A DNA stretch of 64,000 bases from Rhodanobacter sp. (GCA_040371205.1 AP031382.1:1919562-1983561), one strand, 5' to 3'; positions 51,532-63,773 are shown, numbered from the stretch's first letter. A program made the numbers and translations. The notes: a model not told the origin generated them from the letters alone.

Positions 51532-53436
51532 TTACATCCGGTCCTTGGCGATCTTGACCTCGGTGCTGTTGCGCAGGGTCTTGATGAGTTCCTGCGTCTC
51601 CACCGCGCCGTAGGCCTGGGTCATCTGCTGGCGGAGCATGTTGCGCTCTTCCGGCGTGATCTTGCTGAGATCCGCACCCTGCACCTTGTCCACCGCCAGC
51701 AGCGCGTAGCTGCCGTCCTTCATGTCCACCGCGGCGTATTGCGGCTTGCCGTCGACCGGATGCGGCAACAGGAAGGCCTGGTCGCGCAAGGCGGCGGGCA
51801 CGTCGGGCTGGATGCGTACCATGTCGGCCACACTCTTTACGCTCGCATTGTCGGCGGCCGCAACGGCAGCCAGCGTCTCGCCCTTGAGCAACCGCGCCAG
51901 CAGGCCGTCCGCCTGCGTCTTCGCAGCGGCCGCGATGCGCTGGTCGAGGATGGTCTTGGCGATTTCATCGTGCACCTGGGCCAGTGGCTTGGCGGCGGCG
52001 GCCACGTGCTGCGCCACGCGGATGACCACCGCGTCGTCGTTGCCCAGCTCGATCAGGTTGGAGTTGTTGCCCTGCGCCAGCACGTCGCTGCCGAACGCGG
52101 CCTTGATGACCTTGGCATTGGCCGCGATGCCGTCGCCGCCCTGCCGCGAGAACAGCGCCGTGGTCTTGATCGGCAGGCCCAGCGCCTGCGCGGCCGGCTC
52201 CAGCGAGGACGGGCTCTGGTAGGTATCGTCCGACAGCTTGCCGGCCACCTCGTTGTACTTGCGGTCCTTGTCGCCGGCGGTGGCTTCGGCCAGCAGCTGG
52301 TCGCGCACTTCGGCGAAGGACTTGGCCTCGCCGTTGCGGATGTCGCGCAGCCAGAGGATGTCGTAGCCATCCGGCGTCAGCACCGGCTTGGAGATCTCGC
52401 CCTTCTTCAGCGCGAACATCGCGCTGTCGAAGGCCGCATTGGTCACGCCCTTCTGCAGCCAGCCCAGGTCGCCGCCCTGGCGCTTCGAGCCCAGGTCGTC
52501 CGAATCCCGCTCGGCCAGCTTGGCGAAGTTGTCCGGCGTGGCCTCGGCGGCGATCTTGTCGGCCTTGGCCAGCGCGGCCTTCTGCTGCTCCGGCGTGGCG
52601 TTGGCAGGCACGTTGATGAGGATGTGCGACACCTCGCGCTGCTCGGGCTGCACGAAACGCTGCTTTTCGTTCTCGTAGCGCTTCATCAGATCGGCGTCGC
52701 TGGGCGGCGCGTCCGGCTTGAGCTCGCTGCCCTTCACTTCGAGGTATTGCAGCGACACCTGCTCGGGATTCATGTAATCCGCAAGGTGCGCCTTGTAGTA
52801 GTCGGCGATCTGCGCGTCGGTGACGGTGGTATCGGCGGGCTGCGGCTTGGGCAGCACGGCGTAACGGATGTCGCGGCGCTGCATCCGCAGGTCGAGGTAA
52901 TGGTTGATCTCGGCGTCGGTGATGATGGCGCTGTCGCCGATCGCATTCGGCAGCACCTGCGTGGCCAGCGAGGCGCTCACTTCGTCCTGGAACATCTCCG
53001 GCGTCTTGCGCTGCTCGGCCAGCAAGGTACGGTAGGTGTTGGCGTCGAACTGGCCGTTGATCTGGAACGCGGGGATCGCCGCGATGTAGTCGCGCACGGC
53101 CTGATCCGGCACGCGGATGCCCCAGTCCTCGTTGGCCTTCAGCAGCAGCTGCTGGTCGATCATGCCATCCAGCACCTTGAGCTTCATCTCGGGCTTCTCG
53201 AACGCGTCCGCGTCGAAACGGTCGCCCTGCTCCGCGCTCATCTGCTGGCGCAGCTGGTTCATGCGGTTCTGGAAGTCCTGCTGGCTGATCTCGTGCTTGC
53301 CGACCTTGGCCACGTAGGTGTCGGCGCGGGACGCGATGTAGCCCTCGATGCCGAAGAACGACATCGCGAAGGTGGCGAGGCCGAGAAGGACGGCGGCGGG
53401 CCACCCGTGCATCTTGTTACGCATTGCCTGCAGCAT
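51532..53436 (-). CDS. ppiD: Peptidyl-prolyl cis-trans isomerase D-like periplasmic chaperone
   Basis: Inner-membrane-anchored periplasmic folding factor (PpiD/SurA N-domain family). It has 634 residues. A short cytoplasmic N-terminus is followed by one membrane helix (about residues 12-34) and the SurA_N_3 chaperone region (GKHEISQQDFQNRMNQLRQQ). A parvulin domain lies around residues 260-360 (REVSHILINVPANATPEQQ, then GGDLGWLQKGV and the GYDILWL strand). A second, degenerate SurA-like segment ends the protein. It follows the hupB-tRNA block, as in other gammaproteobacteria. Confidence 0.94.
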   Translation of the reverse strand: MLQAMRNKMHGWPAAVLLGLATFAMSFFGIEGYIASRADTYVAKVGKHEISQQDFQNRMNQLRQQMSAEQGDRFDADAFEKPEMKLKVLDGMIDQQLLLKANEDWGIRVPDQAVRDYIAAIPAFQINGQFDANTYRTLLAEQRKTPEMFQDEVSASLATQVLPNAIGDSAIITDAEINHYLDLRMQRRDIRYAVLPKPQPADTTVTDAQIADYYKAHLADYMNPEQVSLQYLEVKGSELKPDAPPSDADLMKRYENEKQRFVQPEQREVSHILINVPANATPEQQKAALAKADKIAAEATPDNFAKLAERDSDDLGSKRQGGDLGWLQKGVTNAAFDSAMFALKKGEISKPVLTPDGYDILWLRDIRNGEAKSFAEVRDQLLAEATAGDKDRKYNEVAGKLSDDTYQSPSSLEPAAQALGLPIKTTALFSRQGGDGIAANAKVIKAAFGSDVLAQGNNSNLIELGNDDAVVIRVAQHVAAAAKPLAQVHDEIAKTILDQRIAAAAKTQADGLLARLLKGETLAAVAAADNASVKSVADMVRIQPDVPAALRDQAFLLPHPVDGKPQYAAVDMKDGSYALLAVDKVQGADLSKITPEERNMLRQQMTQAYGAVETQELIKTLRNSTEVKIAKDRM

Positions 53437-53552
53437 TGCCTACCTTCCTGCCTCTGTTGATCGGCGCGCGGCGCGCCTTGCATGAACCCAAGAATCGCCG
53501 CCGAGGCGGCGCCGAAACGACAAGGGCGCCGCTGGGGCGCCCTTGCGAACCG

Positions 53553-53629
53553 TGGCGGAGCGGACGGGACTCGAACCCGCGACCTCCGGCGTGACAGGCC
53601 AGCATTCTAACCGACTGAACTACCGCTCC
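53553..53629 (-). tRNA. tRNA-Asp (GUC)
   Basis: 77 nt including the encoded CCA. The acceptor stem GGAGCGG/CCGCTCC, the anticodon loop CTGTCAC (anticodon GTC) and the T loop TTCGAGT are complete. Confidence 0.97.
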
Positions 53630-53638
53630 ACAGTTTTC

Positions 53639-53713
53639 TGGTGGGTGCTGTAGGGATCGAACCTACGACCATCGCCTTGTAAGGGCGGCGCTCTACCGCT
53701 GAGCTAAGCACCC
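53639..53713 (-). tRNA. tRNA-Val (UAC)
   Basis: 75 nt including the encoded CCA. The acceptor stem GGGTGCT/AGCACCC, the anticodon loop CTTACAA (anticodon TAC) and the T loop TTCGATC are complete. It lies 9 bp upstream of tRNA-Asp, so the two are probably one transcript. Confidence 0.97.
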
Positions 53714-53733
53714 GAAACCGAGCGTCAAGCCGC

Positions 53734-54006
53734 TCAGTTTAGGGCGTCCTTGAGCGTCTTGCCAGCCTTGAAGGCGGGAACCTTCGAAGCCTTGATCTTG
53801 ATCGTCTCGTTGGTGCGCGGATTGCGGCCGGTACGGGCGGCGCGCTTGCGCACGGTGAAGGTGCCGAAACCCACCACCGACACGTCCTCGCCCTTCTTGA
53901 GCGACTTCTGCACGACCTCGACGAACGCGTCGAACGCGCGGCCGGCGTCGGCCTTGGTCAGTTCAGCCTTGTCGGCGATGGCATTGATCAGATCGGTTTT
54001 ATTCAT
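53734..54006 (-). CDS. hupB: DNA-binding protein HU-beta
   Basis: Nucleoid-associated HU protein of 90 residues, starting [20 protein letters not shown], with the signature [19 protein letters not shown] and the beta-arm ([20 protein letters not shown]). The start has a GGGAG Shine-Dalgarno. It follows lon in the same direction, the standard lon-hupB-ppiD neighbourhood, with the two tRNA genes inserted before ppiD. Confidence 0.97.
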   Translation of the reverse strand: MNKTDLINAIADKAELTKADAGRAFDAFVEVVQKSLKKGEDVSVVGFGTFTVRKRAARTGRNPRTNETIKIKASKVPAFKAGKTLKDALN

Positions 54007-54152
54007 TGAAAACTCCCTAGTACGTTTTGCGGCCGGCCCGCCCCGTGGCATGGGCGCGCGCAACCGCCGTGGATGGTTGGTACCCGTTGGGCGCCGTAAC
54101 GCAACCCCGCATCGCGGACACGCGCAACGGGCGCCGGGACTACGGTTCGGCC

Positions 54153-54182
54153 TTTATACCAGCGCGTTGCCAGGCATCGCAA
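54153..54182 (-). promoter_or_regulatory. hupB promoter
   Basis: On the minus strand TTGCGA (54177-54182) and TATAAA (54153-54158) are 18 bp apart, in the 332-bp gap between lon and hupB. The start near 54146 leaves a GC-rich leader of about 140 nt. I saw no gene in the rest of the gap apart from the lon hairpin. Confidence 0.65.
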
Positions 54183-54289
54183 TACAAGGCGCAGCAAGGA
54201 TTTCGGGCGATGTGCGGCGGCCAACGGAACTTTTGCATCCTGCAAAACACCAGCGGCACTTGCGGATTTTCCCGGGGCATGAATGCAAC

Positions 54290-54324
54290 GGGCGCCAGGG
54301 GCCGGTTCGCGGCCCCTGGCGCCC
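54290..54324 (-). terminator. Hairpin after lon
   Basis: A perfect 14-bp stem (GGGCGCCAGGGGCC and its complement) with a 7-nt loop begins 15 bp after the lon stop. GTTGCATTC follows on the minus strand, so the U-tract is weak; probably a terminator or 3'-stability element. Confidence 0.6.
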
Positions 54325-54338
54325 GTCCGACTCAAGCC

Positions 54339-56834
<2,496 letters not shown>

Positions 56835-57049
56835 TGGGGGTCTCTCGCGGGAATCCGATGGGGCAACCCGACACTGCGCCGGGCCGCATGACACGTCAAG
56901 TGGAGGCGAAACGAGGATTACTCAAGCGAATACGGCGGCTGTGGAGGCGCTTGCCGAGCAAAATCAGAAACTTGGCCATGCACTGCAGCCTCGCCCGGAT
57001 ACCTGCCGTAACCATTCCGCAATGGAGTGGAACGGCACGGCGGCACACG

Positions 57050-57087
57050 CCAAAAGCAAAACGGCTCCGACGCAGGCGCCGGAGCCG
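57050..57087 (-). terminator. clpX terminator
   Basis: An 8-bp stem CGGCTCCG/CGGAGCCG with a 10-nt loop is followed on the minus strand by TTTTGCTTTT, 21 bp after the clpX stop. The rest of the gap to lon must hold the lon promoter; TTGACG occurs near 56896 on the minus strand but no convincing -10 follows. Confidence 0.8.
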
Positions 57088-57108
57088 TAATTGCGTAGCC
57101 TGCGGCGA

Positions 57109-58401
57109 TCAGGCGGCGTTGCCGCCCTCGCCCGCCGCGTGTTGCTGCAGGTTGCCGCGGTAGATCAGGTAGGGCTCGGCCTGGCCTTCGATCACCGCGT
57201 CGTCCACCACCACCTTGCTGACGTGCTCCAGCGAGGGCAGCTCGTACATGGTGTCGAGCAGCACCTGCTCGAGGATGGTGCGCAGGCCGCGGGCGCCGGT
57301 CTTGCGCTTGAGCGCCTTCTTGGCGATCGCCTGCAGCGCCTCGGGGCGGAATTCCAGCTCCACGTCTTCCATCTCGAACAGCTTCTTGAACTGCTTGGTG
57401 ACGGCGTTCCTGGGCTCGGTGAGGATCTTCACCAGTGCTGCCTCGTCCAGTTCCTCCAGCGTGGCAATGACCGGCAAACGGCCCACGAATTCGGGGATCA
57501 GACCGAAACGCACCAGGTCCGCCGGCTCCACGTCGGCCAGCAACTTGCCCACGTTCTGGGTGCGCTCCTTGCTGCGCACCTCGGCGCCGAAGCCGATGCC
57601 GGTGGTCTCGGAACGCTGCTGGATCACTTTTTCCAGCCCCGCGAACGCGCCGCCGCAAATGAACAGGATGTTCTTGGTGTCGACCTGCAGGAATTCCTGC
57701 TGCGGATGCTTGCGGCCGCCCTGCGGCGGCACCGAGGCCAACGTGCCTTCGATCAGCTTGAGCAAGGCCTGCTGCACGCCTTCGCCCGAGACGTCGCGGG
57801 TGATCGAGGGGTTCTCGCTCTTGCGCGAGATCTTGTCGATCTCGTCGATGTACACAATGCCCGACTGCGCCTTCTCGACGTCGTAGTCGCACTTCTGCAG
57901 CAGCTTCTGGATGATGTTCTCGACGTCCTCGCCCACGTAACCCGCTTCGGTCAGCGTGGTGGCATCGGCGATGGTGAACGGCACGTTGAGCAGGCGCGCC
58001 AGCGTCTCGGCCAGCAGGGTCTTGCCCGAGCCGGTGGGGCCGATCAGCAGGATGTTGGACTTGCCCAGCTCGACGTCGTCGCCCTTCTGACGCGACTCCA
58101 TCCGCTTGTAGTGGTTGTATACCGCCACCGCCAAGGCCTTCTTGGCGCGCGCCTGGCCCACCACGTATTGGTCCAGCGACTCGCGGATTTCCTTGGGCTT
58201 GGGCAACTGGGTACGGCCGGAAGCGGCCTTTTCTTCCAGTTCCTCGCGGATGATGTCGTTGCACAGCTCCACGCATTCGTCGCAGATGAACACGGACGGA
58301 CCCGCGATCAGCTTGCGCACCTCATGCTGACTCTTGCCGCAAAAGGAGCAGTACAGAATCTTGCCGCTCTCGCCGGAACGCCCCTGTCGGTCGTCGCTCA
58401 T
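57109..58401 (-). CDS. clpX: ATP-dependent Clp protease ATP-binding subunit ClpX
   Basis: AAA+ unfoldase that feeds ClpP. It has 430 residues from [14 protein letters not shown]. The N-terminal zinc-binding domain has CSFCGKSQ and CDECVELC. Walker A is [12 protein letters not shown], Walker [10 protein letters not shown], and the sensor region and the ClpP-binding loop ([13 protein letters not shown] with IGF-like GIGFGAEV) are present. It follows clpP by 171 bp, which contain repeat copy E. Confidence 0.98.
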   Translation of the reverse strand: MSDDRQGRSGESGKILYCSFCGKSQHEVRKLIAGPSVFICDECVELCNDIIREELEEKAASGRTQLPKPKEIRESLDQYVVGQARAKKALAVAVYNHYKRMESRQKGDDVELGKSNILLIGPTGSGKTLLAETLARLLNVPFTIADATTLTEAGYVGEDVENIIQKLLQKCDYDVEKAQSGIVYIDEIDKISRKSENPSITRDVSGEGVQQALLKLIEGTLASVPPQGGRKHPQQEFLQVDTKNILFICGGAFAGLEKVIQQRSETTGIGFGAEVRSKERTQNVGKLLADVEPADLVRFGLIPEFVGRLPVIATLEELDEAALVKILTEPRNAVTKQFKKLFEMEDVELEFRPEALQAIAKKALKRKTGARGLRTILEQVLLDTMYELPSLEHVSKVVVDDAVIEGQAEPYLIYRGNLQQHAAGEGGNAA

Positions 58402-58517
58402 ACTTTCGATTCCGCTGGTCAAACTGTGGGTGATTCAGGTTGCGGCCCGAGAATAGCACAGGGCCCCGCGCCTGCCCGCAGACGCGAAGCCCTTGTCCCT
58501 AGCTCAAACCATGGTGG

Positions 58518-58567
58518 GTGCGGCGGTGGATGGCCGCCGTTTGATCTTCGCGATCAGGGACGATCGC
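58518..58567 (-). repeat. Dispersed stem-loop repeat, copy E
   Basis: Read on the minus strand: GCGATC, loop GTCCCT, GATCGC, then GAAGATCAAACGGCGGCC, ATCC and CCGCCGCAC. The inverted repeat arms differ from copies B-D at both sides, so the stem is kept by compensatory changes. It lies between clpP and clpX, next to the clpP stop. Confidence 0.75.
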
Positions 58568-58572
58568 AAAAG

Positions 58573-59196
58573 TTAGGCCGACTTGACCGTTTCGACAGCG
58601 CGGCGGTCGAGCACCGCGTCGATCAGGCCGTATTCGCGGGCGGCCTCGGCACTCATGAAGCGGTCGCGTTCCATGTCACGCTCGATCCGGTCCAGCGGCT
58701 GGCCGGTGTGCTGCACGTAGATGTCGTTGAGGCGGCGACGCAGGTACAGGATTTCCTGCGCCTGGATCTCGATGTCGGTGGCCTGGCCGCGGGCGCCGCC
58801 CGACGGCTGGTGGATCATCACGCGCGAGTTCGGCAGCGAGAAGCGCTTGCCCTTGGCGCCGGCCATCAGCAGCAGCGAAGCCGCGCTGCAGGCCTGACCG
58901 ATGCACATGGTGCTGACGTCCGGCTTGATGTACTGCATGGTGTCGTAGATCGCCAGGCCCGCGGTGACTGCGCCGCCCGGACTGTTGATGTACAGGTGGA
59001 TGTCCTTGTCCGGATTTTCCGACTCGAGGAACAGCATCTGCGCCACCAGCAGGTTAGCCACCTGGTCGTTCACTTCGCCGACCAGGAAGATCACGCGCTC
59101 CTTGAGCAGGCGCGAATAGATGTCGTAGGAGCGCTCGCCGCGGGCGGTCTGCTCGACGACCATCGGCACCAGGTTGAGGTTCTGAATCGGTTCCAT
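58573..59196 (-). CDS. clpP: ATP-dependent Clp protease proteolytic subunit ClpP
   Basis: Serine peptidase core of the ClpXP/ClpAP machines. It has 207 residues from [17 protein letters not shown]. Catalytic Ser is in [15 protein letters not shown], His in [15 protein letters not shown], and Asp in [15 protein letters not shown]. Start at 59238 is possible but less likely. Gene order tig-clpP-clpX-lon is the classical one. Confidence 0.98.
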   Translation of the reverse strand: MEPIQNLNLVPMVVEQTARGERSYDIYSRLLKERVIFLVGEVNDQVANLLVAQMLFLESENPDKDIHLYINSPGGAVTAGLAIYDTMQYIKPDVSTMCIGQACSAASLLLMAGAKGKRFSLPNSRVMIHQPSGGARGQATDIEIQAQEILYLRRRLNDIYVQHTGQPLDRIERDMERDRFMSAEAAREYGLIDAVLDRRAVETVKSA

Positions 59197-59235
59197 GGTC
59201 TGTGCGCTCTCTGTTGGATGTGCCTGAAAGTATGC

Positions 59236-59265
59236 CATCGGGCCCGGCCAGCGCCAGGCCCGATG
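59236..59265 (-). terminator. Hairpin after tig
   Basis: A perfect 9-bp inverted repeat (CATCGGGCC/GGCCCGATG) lies 14 bp after the tig stop, within the short gap to clpP. It is followed by GCATACTTTC rather than a U-tract. It may attenuate read-through from tig into clpP. Confidence 0.4.
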
Positions 59266-59278
59266 GCGGACGCCTCGA

Positions 59279-60571
59279 TCAGGCGCCCGCGGGGCGCATC
59301 ACTTCGTCGAAGCTCAGGTCCTGCACGGTGGTGTTGGCGTGGTCCGCCACCCACTCGGCCACCTGGTCTTCCATCACGCGGTTCTGCAGCCCGGACATCA
59401 ACTGGGGGTCGCCGTTGTAGAGTTCAATGACCTTTTCCGGCTCCTCGTAGGTCGAGGCGATCGCGGCGAGTTGCTCGGCCACGCGCGTGCGGTCGATCTT
59501 CAGCTCCTGCTTGCGGGCGATCTCGCCCATCAGCAGGCCCGCGATCACGCGCTTGCGCGCCATCGGCAGCGCGGCCTCGATCAACTGCGGCGGCGGCTGC
59601 TGGCCGCGCGGCACGCTGCCTGCAGCCATCGACCGGGCCTCGGACTGCACCAGCATGTTGGGCACGTCCAGCGAGCCGTGCGCTTCGGACAGCTTTTCGG
59701 CCACTTCCGACTTCAGCCGGCCCATCAACGCCGCCTTCAGCTCGCGCTCCAGATTGGCGCGCACCTCCTTGCGGAAGTGCTCCAGGTCGCCGTCGGCGAT
59801 GCCGAAGAGCTTGGCGAATTCCGCATCGACTTCCGGCAGCTTCTGCTCCTGCACCTTGACGATCTTGAAACTGACCTTGGCGGACTTGCCGGCCAGGCTC
59901 TCGTTACGGAAATCCGCCGGGAAGGCGATGTCGGCCTCGTAGCTGTCGTCGGCCTTGCGGCCGGTCAACGCTTCGTCCAGCGCCTTGAACAGGTTGCCCG
60001 AACCCAGCACGCTGCCGGCGCGCTCCAGGCCCTCGGCCGGGAAGCGGTAGTCGCCGGCCTGCGCCGCGTACTCGAACATCACGAAGTCGCCTTCGGCCGA
60101 AGCGCGGTCGACCTGCTCGAAGCTGCGGCGCTGCTGGCGCAGCGTTTCCAGCATCTTCTCGACGTCGGCATCGCTCACCGTGGCCAGCGGACGCGTGATC
60201 GCGAGCGCGGCGACGTCGATCGCCGGAAATTCCGGCATCACTTCGAACGTGGCGGTGTAGGCGATCTCGCCGTTCTCGGGCTTGCCCGTGGTGTCGATGG
60301 CAGGGTTGGCGATGGGCTGCAGCTTCTCCTGCGTCACCGCTTCGCGCAGGGTACTGCCGATCAGGTCGGACAGCACCTCGCCGCGCACCTGCTCCCCGAA
60401 GCGCTGCTTGATGACGGCCACCGGCACCTTGCCCGGACGAAAACCCTTCAGGCGCACCGTGCGCCCCAGCTCCGCGATGCGCGCACCCACCTGCGTCTCG
60501 TAGCGCTCGGCGGGAAACTTCACCGTGAGCTTGCGCTCGAGCGTGCCGATGTTTTCAACCGAAACCTGCAT
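59279..60571 (-). CDS. tig: Trigger factor
   Basis: Ribosome-associated chaperone and prolyl isomerase at the exit tunnel. It has 430 residues from [17 protein letters not shown]. The ribosome-docking signature is [19 protein letters not shown], near residue 42. The FKBP-type PPIase domain ([14 protein letters not shown]) and the helical chaperone arms follow. The first gene of tig-clpP-clpX-lon. Confidence 0.97.
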   Translation of the reverse strand: MQVSVENIGTLERKLTVKFPAERYETQVGARIAELGRTVRLKGFRPGKVPVAVIKQRFGEQVRGEVLSDLIGSTLREAVTQEKLQPIANPAIDTTGKPENGEIAYTATFEVMPEFPAIDVAALAITRPLATVSDADVEKMLETLRQQRRSFEQVDRASAEGDFVMFEYAAQAGDYRFPAEGLERAGSVLGSGNLFKALDEALTGRKADDSYEADIAFPADFRNESLAGKSAKVSFKIVKVQEQKLPEVDAEFAKLFGIADGDLEHFRKEVRANLERELKAALMGRLKSEVAEKLSEAHGSLDVPNMLVQSEARSMAAGSVPRGQQPPPQLIEAALPMARKRVIAGLLMGEIARKQELKIDRTRVAEQLAAIASTYEEPEKVIELYNGDPQLMSGLQNRVMEDQVAEWVADHANTTVQDLSFDEVMRPAGA

Positions 60572-60653
60572 GTCGTCTCCTGGAACCCGATAGTTGTGAC
60601 GCCCGGCAGGGCGCCCTGGCTGCAATTCCGCAGCGCCTGGAATCATCGCGACA

Positions 60654-60739
60654 TGGTGCGAAAGGCGGGACTCGAACCCGCACGGGGGTTACCCGCCAGA
60701 ACCTAAATCTGGTGCGTCTACCAGTTCCGCCACTTTCGC
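60654..60739 (-). tRNA. tRNA-Leu (UAG)
   Basis: 86 nt including the encoded CCA. It has the long variable arm of class II tRNAs. Acceptor GCGAAAG/CTTTCGC, anticodon loop TTTAGGT (anticodon TAG). It is upstream of tig on the same strand. Confidence 0.97.
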
Positions 60740-60903
60740 GTGTCGTGTCCGGCCCGGGCAGCGGAAACGGCATTGCCGCCGCAGCCGCCCAAGCCATCGC
60801 CTAAGTCGATGATTACCCTGCGCTAAAGCGATTGATTGTACGGGTGCGCCAAGGCGCAGACAAGCATGCAGCGCGCAGCGGCTTCGACGCTCCCGAAAAG
60901 CGA

Positions 60904-60928
60904 AACGCCGACCTTGAAGGTCGGCGTT
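60904..60928 (-). terminator. Terminator of the original tRNA-Lys unit
   Basis: A 12-bp perfect stem (AACGCCGACCTT / AAGGTCGGCGTT) with a single-base loop lies 8 bp past the tRNA-Lys 3' end. On the minus strand TCGCTTTTC follows. It most likely terminates the tRNA-Lys transcript. Confidence 0.65.
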
Positions 60929-60935
60929 CCGGTGT

Positions 60936-60981
60936 TGGTGGGCCGTGTAAGATTCGAACTTACGACCAATTGATTAAGAGT
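60936..60981 (-). other. Truncated tRNA-Lys (CUU) 3' half: attachment site of the island
   Basis: On the minus strand this matches the 3' 46 nt of a tRNA-Lys: anticodon loop CTCTTAA (anticodon CTT), variable loop, T arm GTAAG-TTCGAAT-CTTAC, acceptor 3' strand GGCCC-A and CCA. The 5' half (D arm and acceptor 5' strand) is missing; beyond 60981 the sequence becomes unrelated and AT-rich. The break is in the anticodon arm, a typical tyrosine-integrase crossover point, and the integrase gene follows at 61172. The intact tRNA should lie at the far right end of the island. Confidence 0.85.
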
Positions 60982-61171
60982 TAAATGCAAATAATTATTT
61001 GGGTCCCAACGCATCACCATCCTTTCGTCACAATGCCTTATTTTCAATGACTTAGCAAAAGCCATCGGTGACCATGGGTGAGCATGGCAACCCATGAGTG
61101 GGGGCCAAGAGGGGGCCAAGTTTTGTTGTAGGATCGACCTCACCCAATCCCGCCCAACGACACATATAAAT

Positions 61172-62740
61172 ATGCGTCCCACCGTCTACCTGGACCTGCG
61201 CGCTGACATCGACGTGAAGGCCCTGAACTTCGATCAATGGCCCGTCGTTCCCGTTCAAATCGTGGACGGCCACCTGGTGACGGAACCCACGCCCCCGGAC
61301 AAGAAAGAGTGGCTCATCCGGGACACCGAGCAGGACGGCCTGGCGGTCCGGGTGACGCCGCGGTTTGCCTCCTGGGAAGTGCGGCGCAAACGCCCTCAGG
61401 GGTCGGAGTCCTGGCGCAAGAAGCTGGGCAAGGTCAAAAGCATGACCCCGACCGAAGCCCGGAAAGCCGCCCGGGCTTGGCTGGCCCAGGTCGAGGCGAC
61501 GGGCAAGAACCCGGATCATGAACGGCGCAAGGTGGCCCTGGCGGAAGACGAAATCCGCCACGCCCGCAAATACCAATTTGGTCAGTGCTATGAGGACTTC
61601 ATCGCGCACGGGGAAGAACGGGCCAAGTCCAACGACATCAGCGCCAAGACGATCCCCGACTACAAGGCCGTGGTGAACTGGTTGAAGGATCAACCCATCT
61701 GGACGGTGCCCGTCGCCGAGCTCAGCCAGGATCACGTGGACGCGCTCTTTGCACCCTGGTTCGCGGACGCGGCTGCCGCCCGCCTCATCAAGGAAAAGAA
61801 CGAGGGGCTGGAAAAGGAACACCATAAGCCCCTGCCCGTGGTCGAACACACCTTGCCCCTGGACTTGGCCGCGGCGCACAAGGCGCTGGCGCACAGTCGG
61901 GCCGCGTGGAACGACACCGCGGCCAAAAAGCTGGCGACCAACCCTTTTTCGGCGTGGAAAAAGGGCCGAAAGCTCCCGCCGGTGCCGCGTCGGAAAACGA
62001 TGCTGAAAACGGACCAGGAGCAGGGACAGACCTGGTTGAAAGAACTCGTGGCCCAGCGCGACTCCGCGGATCCGCTGTTTGCAGTCCTGGCGGACTACGT
62101 CCTGGTGGTGCTGCTCTGGGGTGGCCGCAAGACCGAGACGGCCTCGGTGCGGTGGATGGATATTCGGTTTTCAGAGCAAGCGGCGCGCTTCGTGGCGGAA
62201 ACCCGAAAAAACAAGACCGAGCACTGGGTGCCGCTCACCCCATGGTCCCACCAGCTGTTGACGGAGCGCAAAGCCAGGAGTGAACAGCTGGGCTGGCCCA
62301 CGGGTCCGCATGATCCCGTTTTCTACTCCCCGGACACCAAGGAAAACCTGATCGGGGACTACCGGCCCATCACGCGCCTCCTGAAAAAGAAATTGGGGCT
62401 TTGGATCCGGCTTCACGATCTGCGCCGCACCCTCGCCTCTTCGGTTTTCGGCACGGTGAAAGACCTGGGAACGGTCGCCATCGCGCTGGGCCACAAGTCC
62501 GGTCAGGAAGTCACCGCGGACTATGTGCCCCGCGAGGAAGCGTTGAATGCGCTGCGCGAAATCTACGTGGCGCGCGAAAAACATCTGCGCGTGTTGATCG
62601 GATTGGACCAGGCGCCCAACGTGGGGGATTTGTCAGACACACAAAAGCTGCAGGTGCAGAACATCCAAATGATGTTGAAAATGGCGGATTTGGGTGACCT
62701 GACGCCCGAGCAATTGGGCGCACTGCTGGCAAAGGGCTGA
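61172..62740 (+). CDS. Tyrosine-type site-specific recombinase/integrase
   Basis: A 522-residue phage-type integrase. The N-terminal arm-binding part is DUF4102-like (LAVRVTPRFASWEVRRK-type strand, then SMTPTEARKAARAWLAQVE). The catalytic residues are Arg319 (GGRKTE), His415 and Arg418 (LHDLRRT), His441 (ALGHKSG) and Tyr451 (ADYVPRE). The start MRPTVYLDLRAD follows a short AT-rich leader. It lies 190 bp from the tRNA-Lys remnant, its likely target. It ends with a C-terminal tail of about 70 residues past the nucleophile. Confidence 0.93.
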   Translation: MRPTVYLDLRADIDVKALNFDQWPVVPVQIVDGHLVTEPTPPDKKEWLIRDTEQDGLAVRVTPRFASWEVRRKRPQGSESWRKKLGKVKSMTPTEARKAARAWLAQVEATGKNPDHERRKVALAEDEIRHARKYQFGQCYEDFIAHGEERAKSNDISAKTIPDYKAVVNWLKDQPIWTVPVAELSQDHVDALFAPWFADAAAARLIKEKNEGLEKEHHKPLPVVEHTLPLDLAAAHKALAHSRAAWNDTAAKKLATNPFSAWKKGRKLPPVPRRKTMLKTDQEQGQTWLKELVAQRDSADPLFAVLADYVLVVLLWGGRKTETASVRWMDIRFSEQAARFVAETRKNKTEHWVPLTPWSHQLLTERKARSEQLGWPTGPHDPVFYSPDTKENLIGDYRPITRLLKKKLGLWIRLHDLRRTLASSVFGTVKDLGTVAIALGHKSGQEVTADYVPREEALNALREIYVAREKHLRVLIGLDQAPNVGDLSDTQKLQVQNIQMMLKMADLGDLTPEQLGALLAKG

Positions 62741-62849
62741 GCCGGCCAACGAAAGCTGCGCATTTAGCAACTTTCATTGGCCTCGCCTGGGTCAGATGAA
62801 AGCCTTGGCATACGGCGCCAGGCGCTGCATCGCCGCTAAGGCAGCATCC

Positions 62850-63773
62850 TCAGGACACCCGGTCTTTCAGCCAGGCCAACAGACCGGCATCCAGCACCTT
62901 GCTGGCGATGATGTCCGGCCCCCAGAGCGTGACGTTGCGAGGTGGCTCCCGGTTGACGGTGCCGGTGTGCCACACGAAAAACATTCGTGCGTGCGCATCT
63001 GTCGCCGCGAATTGCATGGCGTAAGTGTCGAACTGCTTGGTGTTCGTTTCTGACTTGACCTGCACGAATGCCCTTTCACGCGTGGAGGGCAAGAGCAAAT
63101 CCAGGTCGATGGTCTTTTGCGTGCCACCTGTGCGCGTTTGCCGCTGCCAACCACTGTTGGAAAAGATCAGCTCCACCAGGAGCTCGAAATCCTTGGGGAT
63201 GAGCAGACGGATCATCGCCAGAATGTGCCTGAGCAAGTCCTTTTCGGATGCCTCGGCGGCGACCAGCTCAGGTGTCTGTTCATCGTTGATACGGCGCAGC
63301 AGGTAGTCCCGCTCCACGACATCGCAAATCGTGCCTTTATACATCTGAGTTTTCGTCAGCTTGCCGGAGAGACGGCTGATCAACAGCGGTTCCCCGGCCA
63401 GGCTCGTGTTACGCCAGCCGTCCACTGTTGGCCGCATCCGAACGCCTCCATCTTCCTCCGTCACGATGGGCGTGCCGGTGGGTTGGCACCACCACAAATA
63501 GCCCTTGGAAAACGTGATGAAGAGGTCGTGGGCATTGGTCTCGAAAAACGCTCGGATCTGTCGGGTATCGTTGCTGGCGGTGCCCGCATTCCCTTTCCGC
63601 TTGACGGTCCAGAACGCCTTGACCTGGTCCCATTCACCGCTCAGGCAAAGTTCTTGGGGCGTTTCGCGGTAGCCGAATTTGAGGACTCCTTCCGCGAGGC
63701 AGGAGGGCTCCCATTCGCCGCCTTCGCCCAGCTTGATGAAGTAGGCCTTGGTTGATGCCGGTAACTTTCCCAC
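62850..63773 (-). CDS. Mrr-like PD-(D/E)xK restriction nuclease protein
   Basis: A predicted nuclease of 307 residues, from a GTG at 63773 with an AGGGG Shine-Dalgarno 8 nt upstream. The C-terminal domain (about residues 192-290) fits the Mrr-type fold: FELLVELIFSNSGWQ helix, GGTQKTIDLDLLL with catalytic Asp223/225, and FVQVKSET with the QxK at 238-240. The N-terminal 150 residues (with KFGYRETPQ, AFWTVKR, KGYLWWCQP) look like a separate binding domain, perhaps PUA/EVE-like; that is a guess. It is 38 bp downstream of umuC on the same strand, so they are probably co-transcribed. A type IV-like restriction (defence) role is likely but unproven. Confidence 0.75.
   Translation of the reverse strand: MGKLPASTKAYFIKLGEGGEWEPSCLAEGVLKFGYRETPQELCLSGEWDQVKAFWTVKRKGNAGTASNDTRQIRAFFETNAHDLFITFSKGYLWWCQPTGTPIVTEEDGGVRMRPTVDGWRNTSLAGEPLLISRLSGKLTKTQMYKGTICDVVERDYLLRRINDEQTPELVAAEASEKDLLRHILAMIRLLIPKDFELLVELIFSNSGWQRQTRTGGTQKTIDLDLLLPSTRERAFVQVKSETNTKQFDTYAMQFAATDAHARMFFVWHTGTVNREPPRNVTLWGPDIIASKVLDAGLLAWLKDRVS

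Noticed and set aside
60936-60981. A complete tRNA gene
   Set aside because: Only the anticodon loop to CCA is present; no D arm or 5' acceptor strand follows.
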